A model generated the notes under the pieces. That model searched no databases. It was not told where the DNA came from and saw only the letters and a list, made by a program, of their open reading frames with translations. Below are positions 8,751 through 17,277 of a stretch of 43,700 nt of DNA, piece after piece. Made by a program: the position numbers and the translations under genes. Position 1 is the first letter of the stretch. The number at the start of each line of letters is the position of its first letter. The stretch is from Nitrosomonadales bacterium (GTDB lineage: Bacteria; Pseudomonadota; Gammaproteobacteria; Burkholderiales; Gallionellaceae): NCBI GenBank assembly GCA_023259015.1, contig JAHFRC010000008.1:1-43700 (forward strand), written 5' to 3'.

Positions 8751-9723
8751 ACACGGCGGACAAACTCGCGCTGCGGCTGCACGCTACGGCATTGCGCTGG
8801 GGAATTGGCTGGATCTTTCCACCGGCATAAACCCGATACCCTTCGAGCCGCCGCCGGTTCCGCCGGATGCATGGGGGCGCCTGCCGCAGGAGCAGGATGG
8901 TCTGGAGGAGGCTGCGGCGGCGTATTACGGCACACTCGATGTGCTGCCTGTGGCCGGCTCGCAGGCGGCAATCCAGGCGTTGCCGCGCTTGCGCGACTGC
9001 ATACGCGCTGGCGTATTGGCGCCAGGTTACATCGAGCATGCGCAAGCCTGGCGCAACGCGGGGCACGAGGTAGTGAATATAAATGCAGATGAAATCAATA
9101 CCCATCTGGAAGAGATATCCGTGCTGGTATTGATGAATCCAAACAATCCGACTGGCGCCGCATTTGCGCTCGAACAATTGCGCGAATGGCATGGGCGGCT
9201 GGCAGAACACGATGGCTGGTTGATCGTTGACGAGGCGTTCATCGAGGCCACAAAGATGAGTAGCATGGCGCAAGCGCAGATGCCGCAAGGATTGATCGTG
9301 CTGCGTTCAATGGGAAAATTCTTCGGCTTGGCTGGTGCGCGTGTCGGCTTCGTGCTGGCGCGAACGGCATTGCGCAACGCATTGCGTGAAGCGCTTGGTC
9401 CATGGGCTTTATCCGGCCCATCGCGTTTCGTGGCGCAAGCCGCACTGCGCAACCGTGCGTGGCAGGCGGCAACACGCGAACGCCTGCTGCAAGATGGCGT
9501 GCGCCTGGCGCAATTGCTGCACGCGGCGGGGTTGCCGCCTGCCGGGGGTTGCGAGCTGTTCCAGTGGGTGCCAACCAAACAGGCAGAAACCATTCATCGG
9601 CAGTTGGCGCAGCGCGGCATACTCACGCGCTACTTTGCCGAGCCAGGCAGTCTGCGTTTTGGCTTGCCCGGCAGTGAGGCTGATTGGGGCAGATTGCGCG
9701 CAACTCTGGGCGAGATTCTGTGA
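8743..9723 (+). CDS. cobD: L-threonine-O-3-phosphate decarboxylase (PLP)
   Basis: 326 residues from the ATG at 8743 (GGAG ribosome binding site inside cbiB). It is an aspartate aminotransferase-fold PLP enzyme that makes (R)-1-amino-2-propanol phosphate for the CbiB step. Visible features are [29 protein letters not shown] and the PLP-lysine region [15 protein letters not shown]. The residues SLRFGLP near the C-terminus bind the carboxylate in this fold. Adjacency to cbiB and cobQ separates it from histidinol-phosphate aminotransferase, its closest relative. Called cobC in Pseudomonas nomenclature. The stop overlaps the cobQ start. Confidence 0.92.
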   Translation: MLEHGGQTRAAAARYGIALGNWLDLSTGINPIPFEPPPVPPDAWGRLPQEQDGLEEAAAAYYGTLDVLPVAGSQAAIQALPRLRDCIRAGVLAPGYIEHAQAWRNAGHEVVNINADEINTHLEEISVLVLMNPNNPTGAAFALEQLREWHGRLAEHDGWLIVDEAFIEATKMSSMAQAQMPQGLIVLRSMGKFFGLAGARVGFVLARTALRNALREALGPWALSGPSRFVAQAALRNRAWQAATRERLLQDGVRLAQLLHAAGLPPAGGCELFQWVPTKQAETIHRQLAQRGILTRYFAEPGSLRFGLPGSEADWGRLRATLGEIL

Positions 9724-11216
9724 TGGCCGCCACCACCTTGATGATCCAGGGCACGACTTCCGATGCAGGCAAGAGCCTGTTGGCCACGGCACTGTGTCGC
9801 TGGCTGGTGCGGCAAGGCATCAGCGTCGCGCCATTCAAGCCGCAGAATATGGCGCTGAACAGCGCAGTAACGGAGGATGACGGCGAAATCGGGCGCGCAC
9901 AGGCAGTGCAGGCTACTGCCTGTCGTATCGCACCACACACCGACATGAATCCGGTGCTGCTTAAACCCAACAGCGACACCGGTGCGCAGGTCATCATCCA
10001 CGGACGCGCCATCGGCAATCAGGATGCGCGCGCTTATCACGACTATAAACGTGTGGCACGCGCGGCAGTACTGCAATCGCATGCGCGGCTTGCGGCGCAC
10101 TATCAGGTTATCGTCGCCGAAGGCGCGGGATCGCCCGCCGAGATCAACCTGCGCGCAAACGACATCGCCAACATGGGGTTCGCCGAGGCGGTGGATTGCA
10201 AGGTGATCCTGATCGCCGACATCGACCGGGGCGGTGTGTTTGCCCATCTGGTGGGCACACTGGCGCTGTTGTCCGCCAGCGAACGGGAACGTGTGGCGGG
10301 TTTCGTCATCAACCGTTTTCGCGGTGATTTGAGCCTGCTGCAACCGGGGCTGGATTGGCTGGAGCGCGAGACCGGCAAATCGGTGCTGGGCGTCCTGCCC
10401 TGTCTGCACGGACTGCATCTGGATGCTGAGGATGCATTACCTGTTTCCCATGCTCGCGCTCAACCGCATGATGGCAACAAGTTGCGCGTGATCGTGCCGG
10501 CATTGCCGCGCATCAGCAACCACACCGATTTCGATGCACTGCGCGCGCATCTGCAAGTCGATTTGCATTTTATTGCGCCGGGCGAGAAACCGCCGGCTGC
10601 CGACCTGGTGATCCTGCCCGGCTCGAAAAACGTGCGCGCCGATCTGGATTTTTTACGCGCACAGGGCTGGGAAAATTACTTACAACGTCATCTGCGCTAC
10701 AGCGGCAAGCTCATCGGCATCTGCGGCGGCTTTCAAATGCTGGGCCGGTGGCTGCACGACCCGCACGGCGTGGAAGGAGCGGCGGGCAGCAGCGCGGGGC
10801 TGGGCTGGCTGGATATGGAAACCACATTGCAGCGCGACAAGCAGTTGCGCAATTGCAGCGGAAAACTGGCATTCGGTAATGCGCAAGTAAAGGGCTACGA
10901 GATACATGCCGGCATCAGCAGCGGTGCGGCGCTGGCACGCCCTGCGCTGTGGCTGGAGCATGGTGCGGATGGCGCCATGAGTGAAGACCGGCAAATACTC
11001 GGCACTTATCTGCACGGCCTGTTCGATACTCCGGCGGTATGTGCATCGCTATTGAGCTGGGCCGGATTGCACGATGCGGACGCCCTCAATTACACCGCGC
11101 TACGCGAGGCCACGCTGGAGCGCTTGGCAGATATGGTAGAACAGCATCTCGATACTTCGCGCTTGCGCCAACTGCTCGGTTTATCCTGCGATGAGGAGGT
11201 GTTGTGCGCACCCTGA
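9723..11216 (+). CDS. cobQ: Cobyric acid synthase (glutamine-hydrolysing)
   Basis: 497 residues. ATP-dependent amidation of adenosylcobyrinic acid a,c-diamide at positions b, d, e and g to give adenosylcobyric acid. N-terminal synthetase domain: [67 protein letters not shown]-terminal class I glutamine amidotransferase-like domain with the nucleophile region [12 protein letters not shown] and YEIHAG. The ATG at 9723 overlaps the cobD stop (TGATG). The track start at 9684 lies inside cobD and is rejected. The related a,c-amidase cobB/cbiA is not in the window. Confidence 0.95.
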   Translation: MAATTLMIQGTTSDAGKSLLATALCRWLVRQGISVAPFKPQNMALNSAVTEDDGEIGRAQAVQATACRIAPHTDMNPVLLKPNSDTGAQVIIHGRAIGNQDARAYHDYKRVARAAVLQSHARLAAHYQVIVAEGAGSPAEINLRANDIANMGFAEAVDCKVILIADIDRGGVFAHLVGTLALLSASERERVAGFVINRFRGDLSLLQPGLDWLERETGKSVLGVLPCLHGLHLDAEDALPVSHARAQPHDGNKLRVIVPALPRISNHTDFDALRAHLQVDLHFIAPGEKPPAADLVILPGSKNVRADLDFLRAQGWENYLQRHLRYSGKLIGICGGFQMLGRWLHDPHGVEGAAGSSAGLGWLDMETTLQRDKQLRNCSGKLAFGNAQVKGYEIHAGISSGAALARPALWLEHGADGAMSEDRQILGTYLHGLFDTPAVCASLLSWAGLHDADALNYTALREATLERLADMVEQHLDTSRLRQLLGLSCDEEVLCAP

Positions 11217-11719
11217 TCCTCGGCGGCGCGCGCTCCGGCAAAAGCCGGCTGGCAGAGCGCATGGCGCAGGAAAGCCAACTCGCCGTCACCTATATCGCCA
11301 CGGCGCAGCCACAGGATGCGGAAATGGCGCAACGCATTGCCGCGCACCGCGCGCACCGCCCGGCGCACTGGGCGAGCATTGAAGAGCCGCTGGCGCTGGC
11401 TGCCGCACTGCAACGCCACGCCGCAGAAAATCACTGCGTGCTGGTGGATTGCCTGACGCTGTGGTTGACTAACCTGCTGCTGCACCCCGATACCGCCATG
11501 TTCGAACGCGAACGCGCGGCATTGCTTGATATTCTGCCAGAGTTGCCAGGCCAGATCATTCTGGTCAGCAACGAAACCGGTTTGGGTATCGTGCCGCTGG
11601 GCGAAATTACGCGCCGCTACTGCGACGAAGCGGGCTGGCTGCACCAGGAATTGGCGACAAGGTGCGAGCGCGTGCTGCTCACCGTTGCCGGAATCCCACT
11701 CACCCTGAAAGGAACATGA
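11204..11719 (+). CDS. cobU: Adenosylcobinamide kinase / guanylyltransferase
   Basis: 171 residues beginning with GTG at 11204 behind a near-perfect GAGGAGGT ribosome binding site that sits inside the cobQ 3' end (13-bp overlap). It phosphorylates adenosylcobinamide and then attaches GMP, giving adenosylcobinamide-GDP. Seen: the P-loop [13 protein letters not shown], the [22 protein letters not shown] segment with the guanylylated His region, [13 protein letters not shown], and [29 protein letters not shown]. This is full family length. The stop overlaps cobT by ATGA. Confidence 0.95.
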   Translation: MRTLILGGARSGKSRLAERMAQESQLAVTYIATAQPQDAEMAQRIAAHRAHRPAHWASIEEPLALAAALQRHAAENHCVLVDCLTLWLTNLLLHPDTAMFERERAALLDILPELPGQIILVSNETGLGIVPLGEITRRYCDEAGWLHQELATRCERVLLTVAGIPLTLKGT

Positions 11720-12771
11720 AAATGCCGGATTGGATCAATCTTCCCGTTAAACCACTCGACCTCAAAACAGGAACAGCGGCGCTCGCGCGCCAGGCACAAT
11801 TGACCAAACCGCCCGGCTCGCTGGGGCAACTGGAGGCGCTGGCGGTGCAACTGGCCACGATGCAGGGCATGGAACGGCCGGCGGTAGATCAAGCCGCCAT
11901 CATCATATTTGCCGCTGACCATGGCATTGCGGCAGAAAATGTATCCGCCTTCCCGCAGGCGGTTACCGGCGAGATGGTGAAAAACTTTGCGCGCGGCGGT
12001 GCAGCGATCAGCGTGCTGGCAAAGACACTTGGTGTGCGGCTGGAAGTGGTGAATCTCGGCACGGTGAATGATCCGGGCGAATTGCCGGGTGTGGTGCGCG
12101 CAATCATTGCACCCGCCACCGCAAATTTCGCCGCAGCCCCGGCGATGACCGGGGCGCAGCTTGCGCAGGCGCTACAGGCGGGGCGCGACAGCGTACTGCG
12201 CGCGCGTGATCGTGGTGCGCAGATTTTTATTGGCGGTGAGATGGGCATCGCCAACACCACATCGGCGAGCGCCGTTGCCTGCGCGCTGCTGCGGGAATCG
12301 CCGCAACTGCTGGCGGGCCCGGGCACCGGACTGGACAACAAAGGCGTGGCGCACAAGGCAGCAGTAATCCAGCGTGCGCTGGATTTGCACCGTGCCAATT
12401 TAGCGCAGCCGCTGGATGTGCTGCGCCATGTGGGTGGCTTTGAAGTTGCGGCGCTGGCAGGCGCGTATCTGGCTACCGCGCAAAATGGCGTGCCGGTTCT
12501 GGTGGACGGCTTCATCAGCTCGGTTGCGGCGCTGGCTGCCGTACGCTTTAATCCGGAAGTGCGCAACTGGATGTTTTTCGGGCACGCCTCAGCCGAACCG
12601 GGACACCAGCGCGTACTCACCGCACTCGATGCGCAACCACTGTTGCAGCTCGGTATGCGCCTGGGCGAGGGCAGCGGCGCGGCCACCGCCCTGCCCTTGC
12701 TGCGCTTGGCCTGCGCGCTGCATAACGGCATGGCGACTTTTGCCGAGGCGGCGGTCTCCGGAAAACTGTAG
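11716..12771 (+). CDS. cobT: Nicotinate-nucleotide:dimethylbenzimidazole phosphoribosyltransferase
   Basis: 351 residues from the ATG at 11716, overlapping the cobU stop; an AAAGGAA ribosome binding site precedes it. It makes alpha-ribazole phosphate from nicotinate mononucleotide and a lower-ligand base. Signatures: [17 protein letters not shown] at the N-terminus, [50 protein letters not shown], and the catalytic-glutamate region [15 protein letters not shown] near the C-terminus. Gly/Ala-rich but of normal family length. Confidence 0.96.
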   Translation: MKMPDWINLPVKPLDLKTGTAALARQAQLTKPPGSLGQLEALAVQLATMQGMERPAVDQAAIIIFAADHGIAAENVSAFPQAVTGEMVKNFARGGAAISVLAKTLGVRLEVVNLGTVNDPGELPGVVRAIIAPATANFAAAPAMTGAQLAQALQAGRDSVLRARDRGAQIFIGGEMGIANTTSASAVACALLRESPQLLAGPGTGLDNKGVAHKAAVIQRALDLHRANLAQPLDVLRHVGGFEVAALAGAYLATAQNGVPVLVDGFISSVAALAAVRFNPEVRNWMFFGHASAEPGHQRVLTALDAQPLLQLGMRLGEGSGAATALPLLRLACALHNGMATFAEAAVSGKL

Positions 12772-12786
12772 CCAAGGAATGCATTG

Positions 12787-13347
12787 ATGCCGCTTGCCAT
12801 TGGTTTGCTGCGCCACGGTGATACCGGCCTTTCCGGTTTTCGCGGCGCGCTGGATGATGAACTTGCACCGCTGGGCTGGCGGCAAATGGAACAGGCAATC
12901 ACAGGCAAGGAATGGGATATGGTGATCAGTTCGCCGCGCCTGCGTTGCGCGGCCTTTGCGCAAATGCTGGCGGCACGCTACGGACTGCCGCTGCATCTGG
13001 ACGAGCGGCTGGCGGAAATGCACTTCGGCGCATGGGAAGGCAAGACAGCGGCGGAATTGATGCAGAGTGACGCCGAAGCGCTGCAAAATTTCTGGCAAGA
13101 CCCGGAACGTTACCCGCCTCCGGAAGGGGAGCACATGGAAAAGTTCAGCGCACGCGTACTGCAAGCGTGGAGCGACATCCAGCAACAATGCGCCGGGCAG
13201 CGCGTGCTGGTGGTGACGCATGGCGGGGTGATCCGGCGCATCCTCTGCCACGTGCGCGGCTTGCCGCTCGGCGAATTGCTGTCGCTGGAAGTGGCGCATG
13301 GTTCGCTGCACATGAGTTGCCCGAACGGGACGGAGAAAACCCCATGA
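12787..13347 (+). CDS. cobC: Alpha-ribazole phosphatase-like histidine phosphatase
   Basis: 186 residues. Histidine phosphatase (phosphoglycerate mutase-like) superfamily, with the phosphorylated His in LLRHGDTG and the second His in VVTHGGVIR. Other conserved parts are ISSPRLRCAAFAQ and LAEMHFGAWEGK. Its position between cobT and cobS supports dephosphorylation of alpha-ribazole-5'-phosphate or adenosylcobalamin-5'-phosphate. ATG 12787 is better spaced from the AAGGAA motif than the TTG 12784 used by the track. It overlaps cobS by ATGA. Confidence 0.88.
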   Translation: MPLAIGLLRHGDTGLSGFRGALDDELAPLGWRQMEQAITGKEWDMVISSPRLRCAAFAQMLAARYGLPLHLDERLAEMHFGAWEGKTAAELMQSDAEALQNFWQDPERYPPPEGEHMEKFSARVLQAWSDIQQQCAGQRVLVVTHGGVIRRILCHVRGLPLGELLSLEVAHGSLHMSCPNGTEKTP

Positions 13348-14090
13348 GTTTTTTGCGCCCGCTGTGGGTCGCCATGCAATTGCTTACCCGTTTGCCTGCG
13401 CCGCAAAGCGGCGCAGCGGATGCAGTGGCGGCGGGAAGGTCGCTGCTGTGCTATCCGCTGGTGGGCTTGTTGATCGGAGCAATACTCGCTGCTGCGGACA
13501 GGCTGCTCGCGCCCTATTTTCCGCCATTGCTGCTGGCCGCGCTGCTGCTTGCGTTGTGGGTGGCGCTCACCGGCGCGTTGCATCTGGACGGGCTGGCAGA
13601 CAGCGCAGACGGCTGGCTGGGCGGCTTTGGCGACCGCGAGCGCACGCTGGCGATCATGCACGACTCTCGCAGTGGATCGGCAGCCATCGTCGCTGTTGCG
13701 TTAGTGCTGTTGTTGAAATTTTCCGCGCTGACGGCCATTGCTGGTACGCAGCATTGGCGCGAGTTATTGCTCGTGCCAATGCTCGGGCGTGCCCTGTTGC
13801 CGTTGCTGTTCTTGACCACGCCATGCGCGCGCCCGGACGGTATGGCGGCCAGCCTGGCTATCCATCTGCCACGCCGCGCCGCATGGCTGGTGGTAGCGCT
13901 AAGCCTGTTGTTGGTGGTGCTGGCCGCGCCATCAGGGATAAAGCTGGCAGCGATCGGCCTATTGGTTTTTATTGCACTGCGCCAGATGATGCTGGCGCGC
14001 ATCAGCGGCATGACAGGCGATACGGCGGGAGCGCTGGTGGAATTGGTGGAAACCGCCGCCCTTATAATGCTTGCTGCCTGTCTGTATTAA
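13344..14090 (+). CDS. cobS: Adenosylcobinamide-GDP ribazoletransferase (cobalamin synthase)
   Basis: 248 residues with about six membrane helices. It joins adenosylcobinamide-GDP and alpha-ribazole (phosphate), the last step of nucleotide-loop assembly, at the inner membrane. The acidic metal-binding motif HLDGLADSADGWLGG (about residue 76-90) and the following MHDSRSGS are diagnostic. The N-terminal LLTRLPAP is also typical. Start at ATG 13344 overlaps cobC; the track start at 13167 lies in cobC. It is the last gene of the cobalamin run and is followed by the msbA relic. Confidence 0.94.
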   Translation: MSFLRPLWVAMQLLTRLPAPQSGAADAVAAGRSLLCYPLVGLLIGAILAAADRLLAPYFPPLLLAALLLALWVALTGALHLDGLADSADGWLGGFGDRERTLAIMHDSRSGSAAIVAVALVLLLKFSALTAIAGTQHWRELLLVPMLGRALLPLLFLTTPCARPDGMAASLAIHLPRRAAWLVVALSLLLVVLAAPSGIKLAAIGLLVFIALRQMMLARISGMTGDTAGALVELVETAALIMLAACLY

Positions 14091-14116
14091 TGCGTTTTCT
14101 GGTAAAAGTGCGCGCT

Positions 14117-14545
14117 ATGAATATGACCAGCTCCCAGCTTTAACCTCTGCCTGCTCGGTTACGTCAAACCCTACTGGCGCGCCTTTGAGGTATCCATACT
14201 CGGCATGGTAGCAACCGCAGCTACAGAACCGCTGCGGCCAGCACTGCTAATTCCAATTCCATTTCATCGGTGAAACTATGTTGGCTTCCTCGCTCACTCC
14301 TGATGGAACTACTAGCCATTCGACTAAGCCCGCAAGCGGGCAAGTCGCTGGTTATAGCCGTGCTACCTGCACTGTCTTCGTCGTTCGCTCGTCGCCGCCT
14401 TGTTTGACCTTCGAAATAGAATTGGAATAAAACCCATGCTGGACGGCATATTTATGCATAAGGACGATACCGTCCCGTTTGTTTCCGATATTTGTTCTGG
14501 CAATCTTTTTCGTGCGCGGCTTGGCCTCTTTTGTGGGTGCTAAAA
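14117..14545 (+). pseudogene. msbA: Decayed 5' fragment of msbA (lipid A flippase ABC transporter)
   Basis: Read in pieces, this gives the N-terminus of an MsbA-type exporter. ATG 14117 or 14123 starts MTSSQL, an extra base then causes a stop, and the shifted frame continues LCLLGYVKPYWRAFEVSIL and EPLRPALL (to 14249). A 178-bp MITE interrupts it. The protein resumes after the MITE with KPMLDGIFMHKDDTV, shifts frame again, and reads RLFPIFVLAIFFVRGLASF up to about 14545, where similarity stops. Only the first membrane-helix region is left and there is no ATPase domain. MsbA is usually essential, so a full copy is expected elsewhere. The match is from memory of MsbA N-termini. Confidence 0.75.
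14250..14427. mobile_element. 178-bp MITE with 16-bp terminal inverted repeats and TA duplication
   Basis: The left end reads ATTCCAATTCCATTTC and the right end is the inverse of ATTCCAATTCTATTTC (15 of 16 positions agree). Removing the element and one TA restores a continuous msbA reading (CTG CTA AAA CCC), so the insertion duplicated a TA dinucleotide, as Tc1/mariner- or IS630-type elements do. The interior has no ORF of note; it contains the hairpin GCCCGCAAGCGGGC. It is non-autonomous, and no matching transposase is in the window. Confidence 0.8.
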
Positions 14546-14613
14546 GTTGACAGCCACTCCTGCAGCCATTAAATTCCATATCCCGGCAACTCAGCCAATC
14601 AAAGGAGATAACC

Positions 14614-15216
14614 ATGTCCGTTCTTGTTGGTAAACCCGCCCCTGATTTCAGCGCCGTTGCCGTGACGGGCAACAACGAATTCAACGCAAGCTTTAATTTG
14701 ACGAAACACATAGAAGGAAAATATGCCGTACTATTTTTCTATCCGCTGGATTTCACTTTCGTCTGTCCTTCCGAGCTGATCGCTTTCGATCATCGCCTGG
14801 ACGAGTTCAAGGAGCGTAATGTGGAGGTGATCGGCGTTTCAATTGACTCGCAATTCACCCATCTGGCATGGAAAAATACGCCCATCAATAATGGCGGCAT
14901 CGGCCATGTGCGCTACCCGCTGGTGGCGGATATCAAGCACGAAATCTGCAAGGCATACGATGTGGAAGCAGGTGGCGGCGTGGCTTACCGCGGCTCATTC
15001 CTGATTGACCGCGTCGGCGTGGTGCGCCATCAGGTGGTGAATGACCTGCCGCTGGGACGCAACATCGACGAAATGCTGCGCATGGTGGACGCGCTGCAAT
15101 TCCACGAAGAGCATGGCGAAGTCTGCCCCGCCGGCTGGCATAAGGGCAAGGCGGGCATGGGCGCCTCTACCGAGGGTGTGGCGAAGTACCTGGCTGAACA
15201 TGCCAAGGAGCTATAA
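14614..15216 (+). CDS. Typical 2-Cys peroxiredoxin (AhpC/Prx1 type)
   Basis: 200 residues, cytosolic, reduces hydrogen peroxide and alkyl hydroperoxides using a thiol reductant. The peroxidatic Cys is in DFTFVCPSE (about residue 50) and the resolving Cys in HGEVCPAGW (about residue 171). The C-terminal extension (GASTEGVAKYLAEH) fits the Prx1/Tsa-type subgroup with a YF-like tail variant. A clear AAAGGAGA ribosome binding site precedes the ATG. It is monocistronic by layout, lying between the msbA relic and a convergent gene. Confidence 0.95.
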   Translation: MSVLVGKPAPDFSAVAVTGNNEFNASFNLTKHIEGKYAVLFFYPLDFTFVCPSELIAFDHRLDEFKERNVEVIGVSIDSQFTHLAWKNTPINNGGIGHVRYPLVADIKHEICKAYDVEAGGGVAYRGSFLIDRVGVVRHQVVNDLPLGRNIDEMLRMVDALQFHEEHGEVCPAGWHKGKAGMGASTEGVAKYLAEHAKEL

Positions 15217-15220
15217 GCTG

Positions 15221-15835
15221 TCATAAGCCTCTCCTTTCCCTCGCATCCATCAGATTTTTCATGCAGGATGAAAGCCTGTCGGCCTCATTCTGCGTGATGC
15301 GCTCATTGAATTCGTACACATCCTCCGTCTCATCCTCATTTTTGGTGAACCCAATCCTGAAATTTGCCAGCGGTATCGCAATCAGTAAATTTATCGCGGT
15401 ATCCCATTCCATGGGCGCCATATACCCCTCGTTATGCGGGCTGCCCCCGTTTTCATTGGCCAGGAATTGAACCCCGGAGTCGGTTTTTATCCAGCCCTTG
15501 CGGATTTTTCCGGCGCTTGTATACCTGAGCTTGCCGTCCTGTATCAGGGGTTTGCCATCCCGCATGATTATTCTCTTGGCGTCCACCTTGAACATCCCAA
15601 ACAGCATCCCGGAATCTTTCATCGACACCATGACCAATGCATTAATCCATAAATTATCCTTCGTTTCCCCGGTTATTCTTAATCCGCACCCCGACTGTTC
15701 GCCATTCCTGAAATACCCAATTGCCGCCTGGTATTGGTTCAATGCGACGACCGGGGAAGGCGGGTTGGCCAGAGCCTGAAGCGGCAGAAATGCGCCAAAG
15801 AAAAACATCAACTGTTTCACGAAATCCTTCTTCAC
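15221..15835 (-). CDS. Secreted protein of unknown function
   Basis: 204 residues. A classical signal peptide (KK start, hydrophobic core, cleavage near LQALAN, about residue 23) points to the periplasm. I recognise no family. The mature part has two cysteines (in EQSGCGLRI and LSSCMKNL) that could form a disulfide, several beta-type stretches, and a charged end with NERITQNEAD. It is convergent with the peroxiredoxin gene, stops within 5 bp of it, and is not part of an operon. Confidence 0.7.
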   Translation of the reverse strand: MKKDFVKQLMFFFGAFLPLQALANPPSPVVALNQYQAAIGYFRNGEQSGCGLRITGETKDNLWINALVMVSMKDSGMLFGMFKVDAKRIIMRDGKPLIQDGKLRYTSAGKIRKGWIKTDSGVQFLANENGGSPHNEGYMAPMEWDTAINLLIAIPLANFRIGFTKNEDETEDVYEFNERITQNEADRLSSCMKNLMDARERRGL

Positions 15836-15979
15836 TTAATCAACGATGATCTGGAATTGCTGTGGTTGGGTTTGCAATTGTTTTGGGCAACTTGTTTGAT
15901 GATGAATAATAACGCTACAAGAGGCAAGAATGTTCGGTTATTCTTGGATTTTGCAAAAATTAACCTTTACGGATCAAGT

Positions 15980-16444
15980 ATGCGTTACTGGCTGATGAAA
16001 ACCGAGCCATCCGATTGCAGCATTGACGACCTCGCTGCCATGCCCGGCCAAACCGTGGCATGGTATGGGGTTCGCAACTATCAGGCGCGCAACTTCATGC
16101 GTGACCAGATGCGCGCAGGAGATGGTGCGCTATTCTACCATTCCAATTGTGCCACACCGGGCATTGCCGGTATCGCGCGCGTTGCCAGCACGGTTTATCC
16201 GGATGCCACGCAGTTTGAGCGCAACAGCAAATACTACGATCCCAAGGCTACGCCGGAGACCCCGCGCTGGTTCAATGTGGATGTGCAATTGGTGCGTAAA
16301 ATTCCGCTTATCCCGATCCGGGAATTGCGCCGGCATCCGGAACTGGAAAGAATGCGCGCCCTGCAGCGCGGCAACCGCCTTTCCATCACCCCGCTTGATC
16401 CGGCGGAGTGGAATTTCATCCTGAAAAATCTGGTGCGCGATTGA
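15980..16444 (+). CDS. EVE domain protein
   Basis: 154 residues starting at ATG 15980; the longer ORF in the track has no signature upstream of it. The whole protein is an EVE domain (PUA-like fold): MRYWLMKTEPSDCSIDDL, WYGVRNYQARNFMRDQM, GDGALFYHSN, GIAGIARV, YYDPKA, PRWFNVDVQ and LERMRALQRGNRLSI. EVE proteins are thought to bind modified nucleotides in DNA or RNA. This type is a common stand-alone housekeeping version. The stop shares a base with the start of the TauE/SafE gene. Confidence 0.93.
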   Translation: MRYWLMKTEPSDCSIDDLAAMPGQTVAWYGVRNYQARNFMRDQMRAGDGALFYHSNCATPGIAGIARVASTVYPDATQFERNSKYYDPKATPETPRWFNVDVQLVRKIPLIPIRELRRHPELERMRALQRGNRLSITPLDPAEWNFILKNLVRD

Positions 16445-17244
16445 TGGAATGGTATGCGGCATATCTCGCGCTGGGTGCCTTTGTCGGCTTCTTCGCGGGG
16501 CTGTTCGGCATCGGCGGCGGCCTCGTGCTCGTACCCGTATTGAGCATATTGTTTGAGGCGCAAAACCTCGCTACCCAAAGCAATCTGCACCTTCTCGCCC
16601 TTGGCACCTCGATGGCCGCCATTATTCTCAGCGCCGTATCCAGCGCCTATACACACCATGGCCATGGCGCAGTCAACATCATTATTGTGCGCGCCATTAC
16701 GCCCGGCTTGCTGCTCGGCACCGCGCTTGGCACCTTGCTCGCCAGCCATGCAGCACCGGTTTACCTGATAGCATTCTTTGCGTTGTTCGTGTATTTTGCC
16801 GCACTGCAAATGTTGCTCAACCTCAAACCCAAGGCTGCGTGGCAGTTGCCCGGGCGATTAGGCATGACGCTGGCCGGCGCCGTTATCGGCACCATCAGCA
16901 GCCTGGTTTCCATCGGCGGCGGAACCCTCAGCGTTCCCTTCATGCTGCTGCATGACATACCCCTCAAACAAGCCATCGGCACCTCGGCCGCACTCGGCCT
17001 GCCCATCGCCATCGGAGGCACAATCGGCTACATCGTGACGGGTTTGACAGTGGATGCCTTGCCGCCCAATACCCTGGGATTTGTTTATCTGCCCGCTTTG
17101 TTCTGGGTTGCAATCGCCAGCATCATTACCGCGCCACTTGGCGCGAAAGCCACGCACCGCCTGCCGCTCAAGCTGTTGCGGCGCGGCTTTGCCGTATTGC
17201 TGCTGTTACTGGCGACGAAGATGCTGTTGAAGGTGTTGGGTTGA
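16444..17244 (+). CDS. TauE/SafE family anion exporter
   Basis: 266 residues with about eight membrane helices. The N-terminal GFFAGLFGIGGGLVLVPVL and the internally repeated SSLVSIGGGTLSVPFML are the family's paired glycine-rich motifs. TauE/SafE proteins export sulfite, sulfoacetate or related organosulfur anions; the substrate here is unknown. ATG 16444 overlaps the EVE gene stop by one base, so the two are translated together. It faces the HD-GYP-hemerythrin gene convergently. Confidence 0.9.
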   Translation: MEWYAAYLALGAFVGFFAGLFGIGGGLVLVPVLSILFEAQNLATQSNLHLLALGTSMAAIILSAVSSAYTHHGHGAVNIIIVRAITPGLLLGTALGTLLASHAAPVYLIAFFALFVYFAALQMLLNLKPKAAWQLPGRLGMTLAGAVIGTISSLVSIGGGTLSVPFMLLHDIPLKQAIGTSAALGLPIAIGGTIGYIVTGLTVDALPPNTLGFVYLPALFWVAIASIITAPLGAKATHRLPLKLLRRGFAVLLLLLATKMLLKVLG

Positions 17245-17277
17245 TCAGGTGAGGGCAGAAGGAATCCATCTACCAAA

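Noticed and set aside
11889-12908. 339-residue minus ORF opposite cobT
   Set aside because: Ser/Ala/Pro-rich shadow; cobT is unmistakable on the plus strand.
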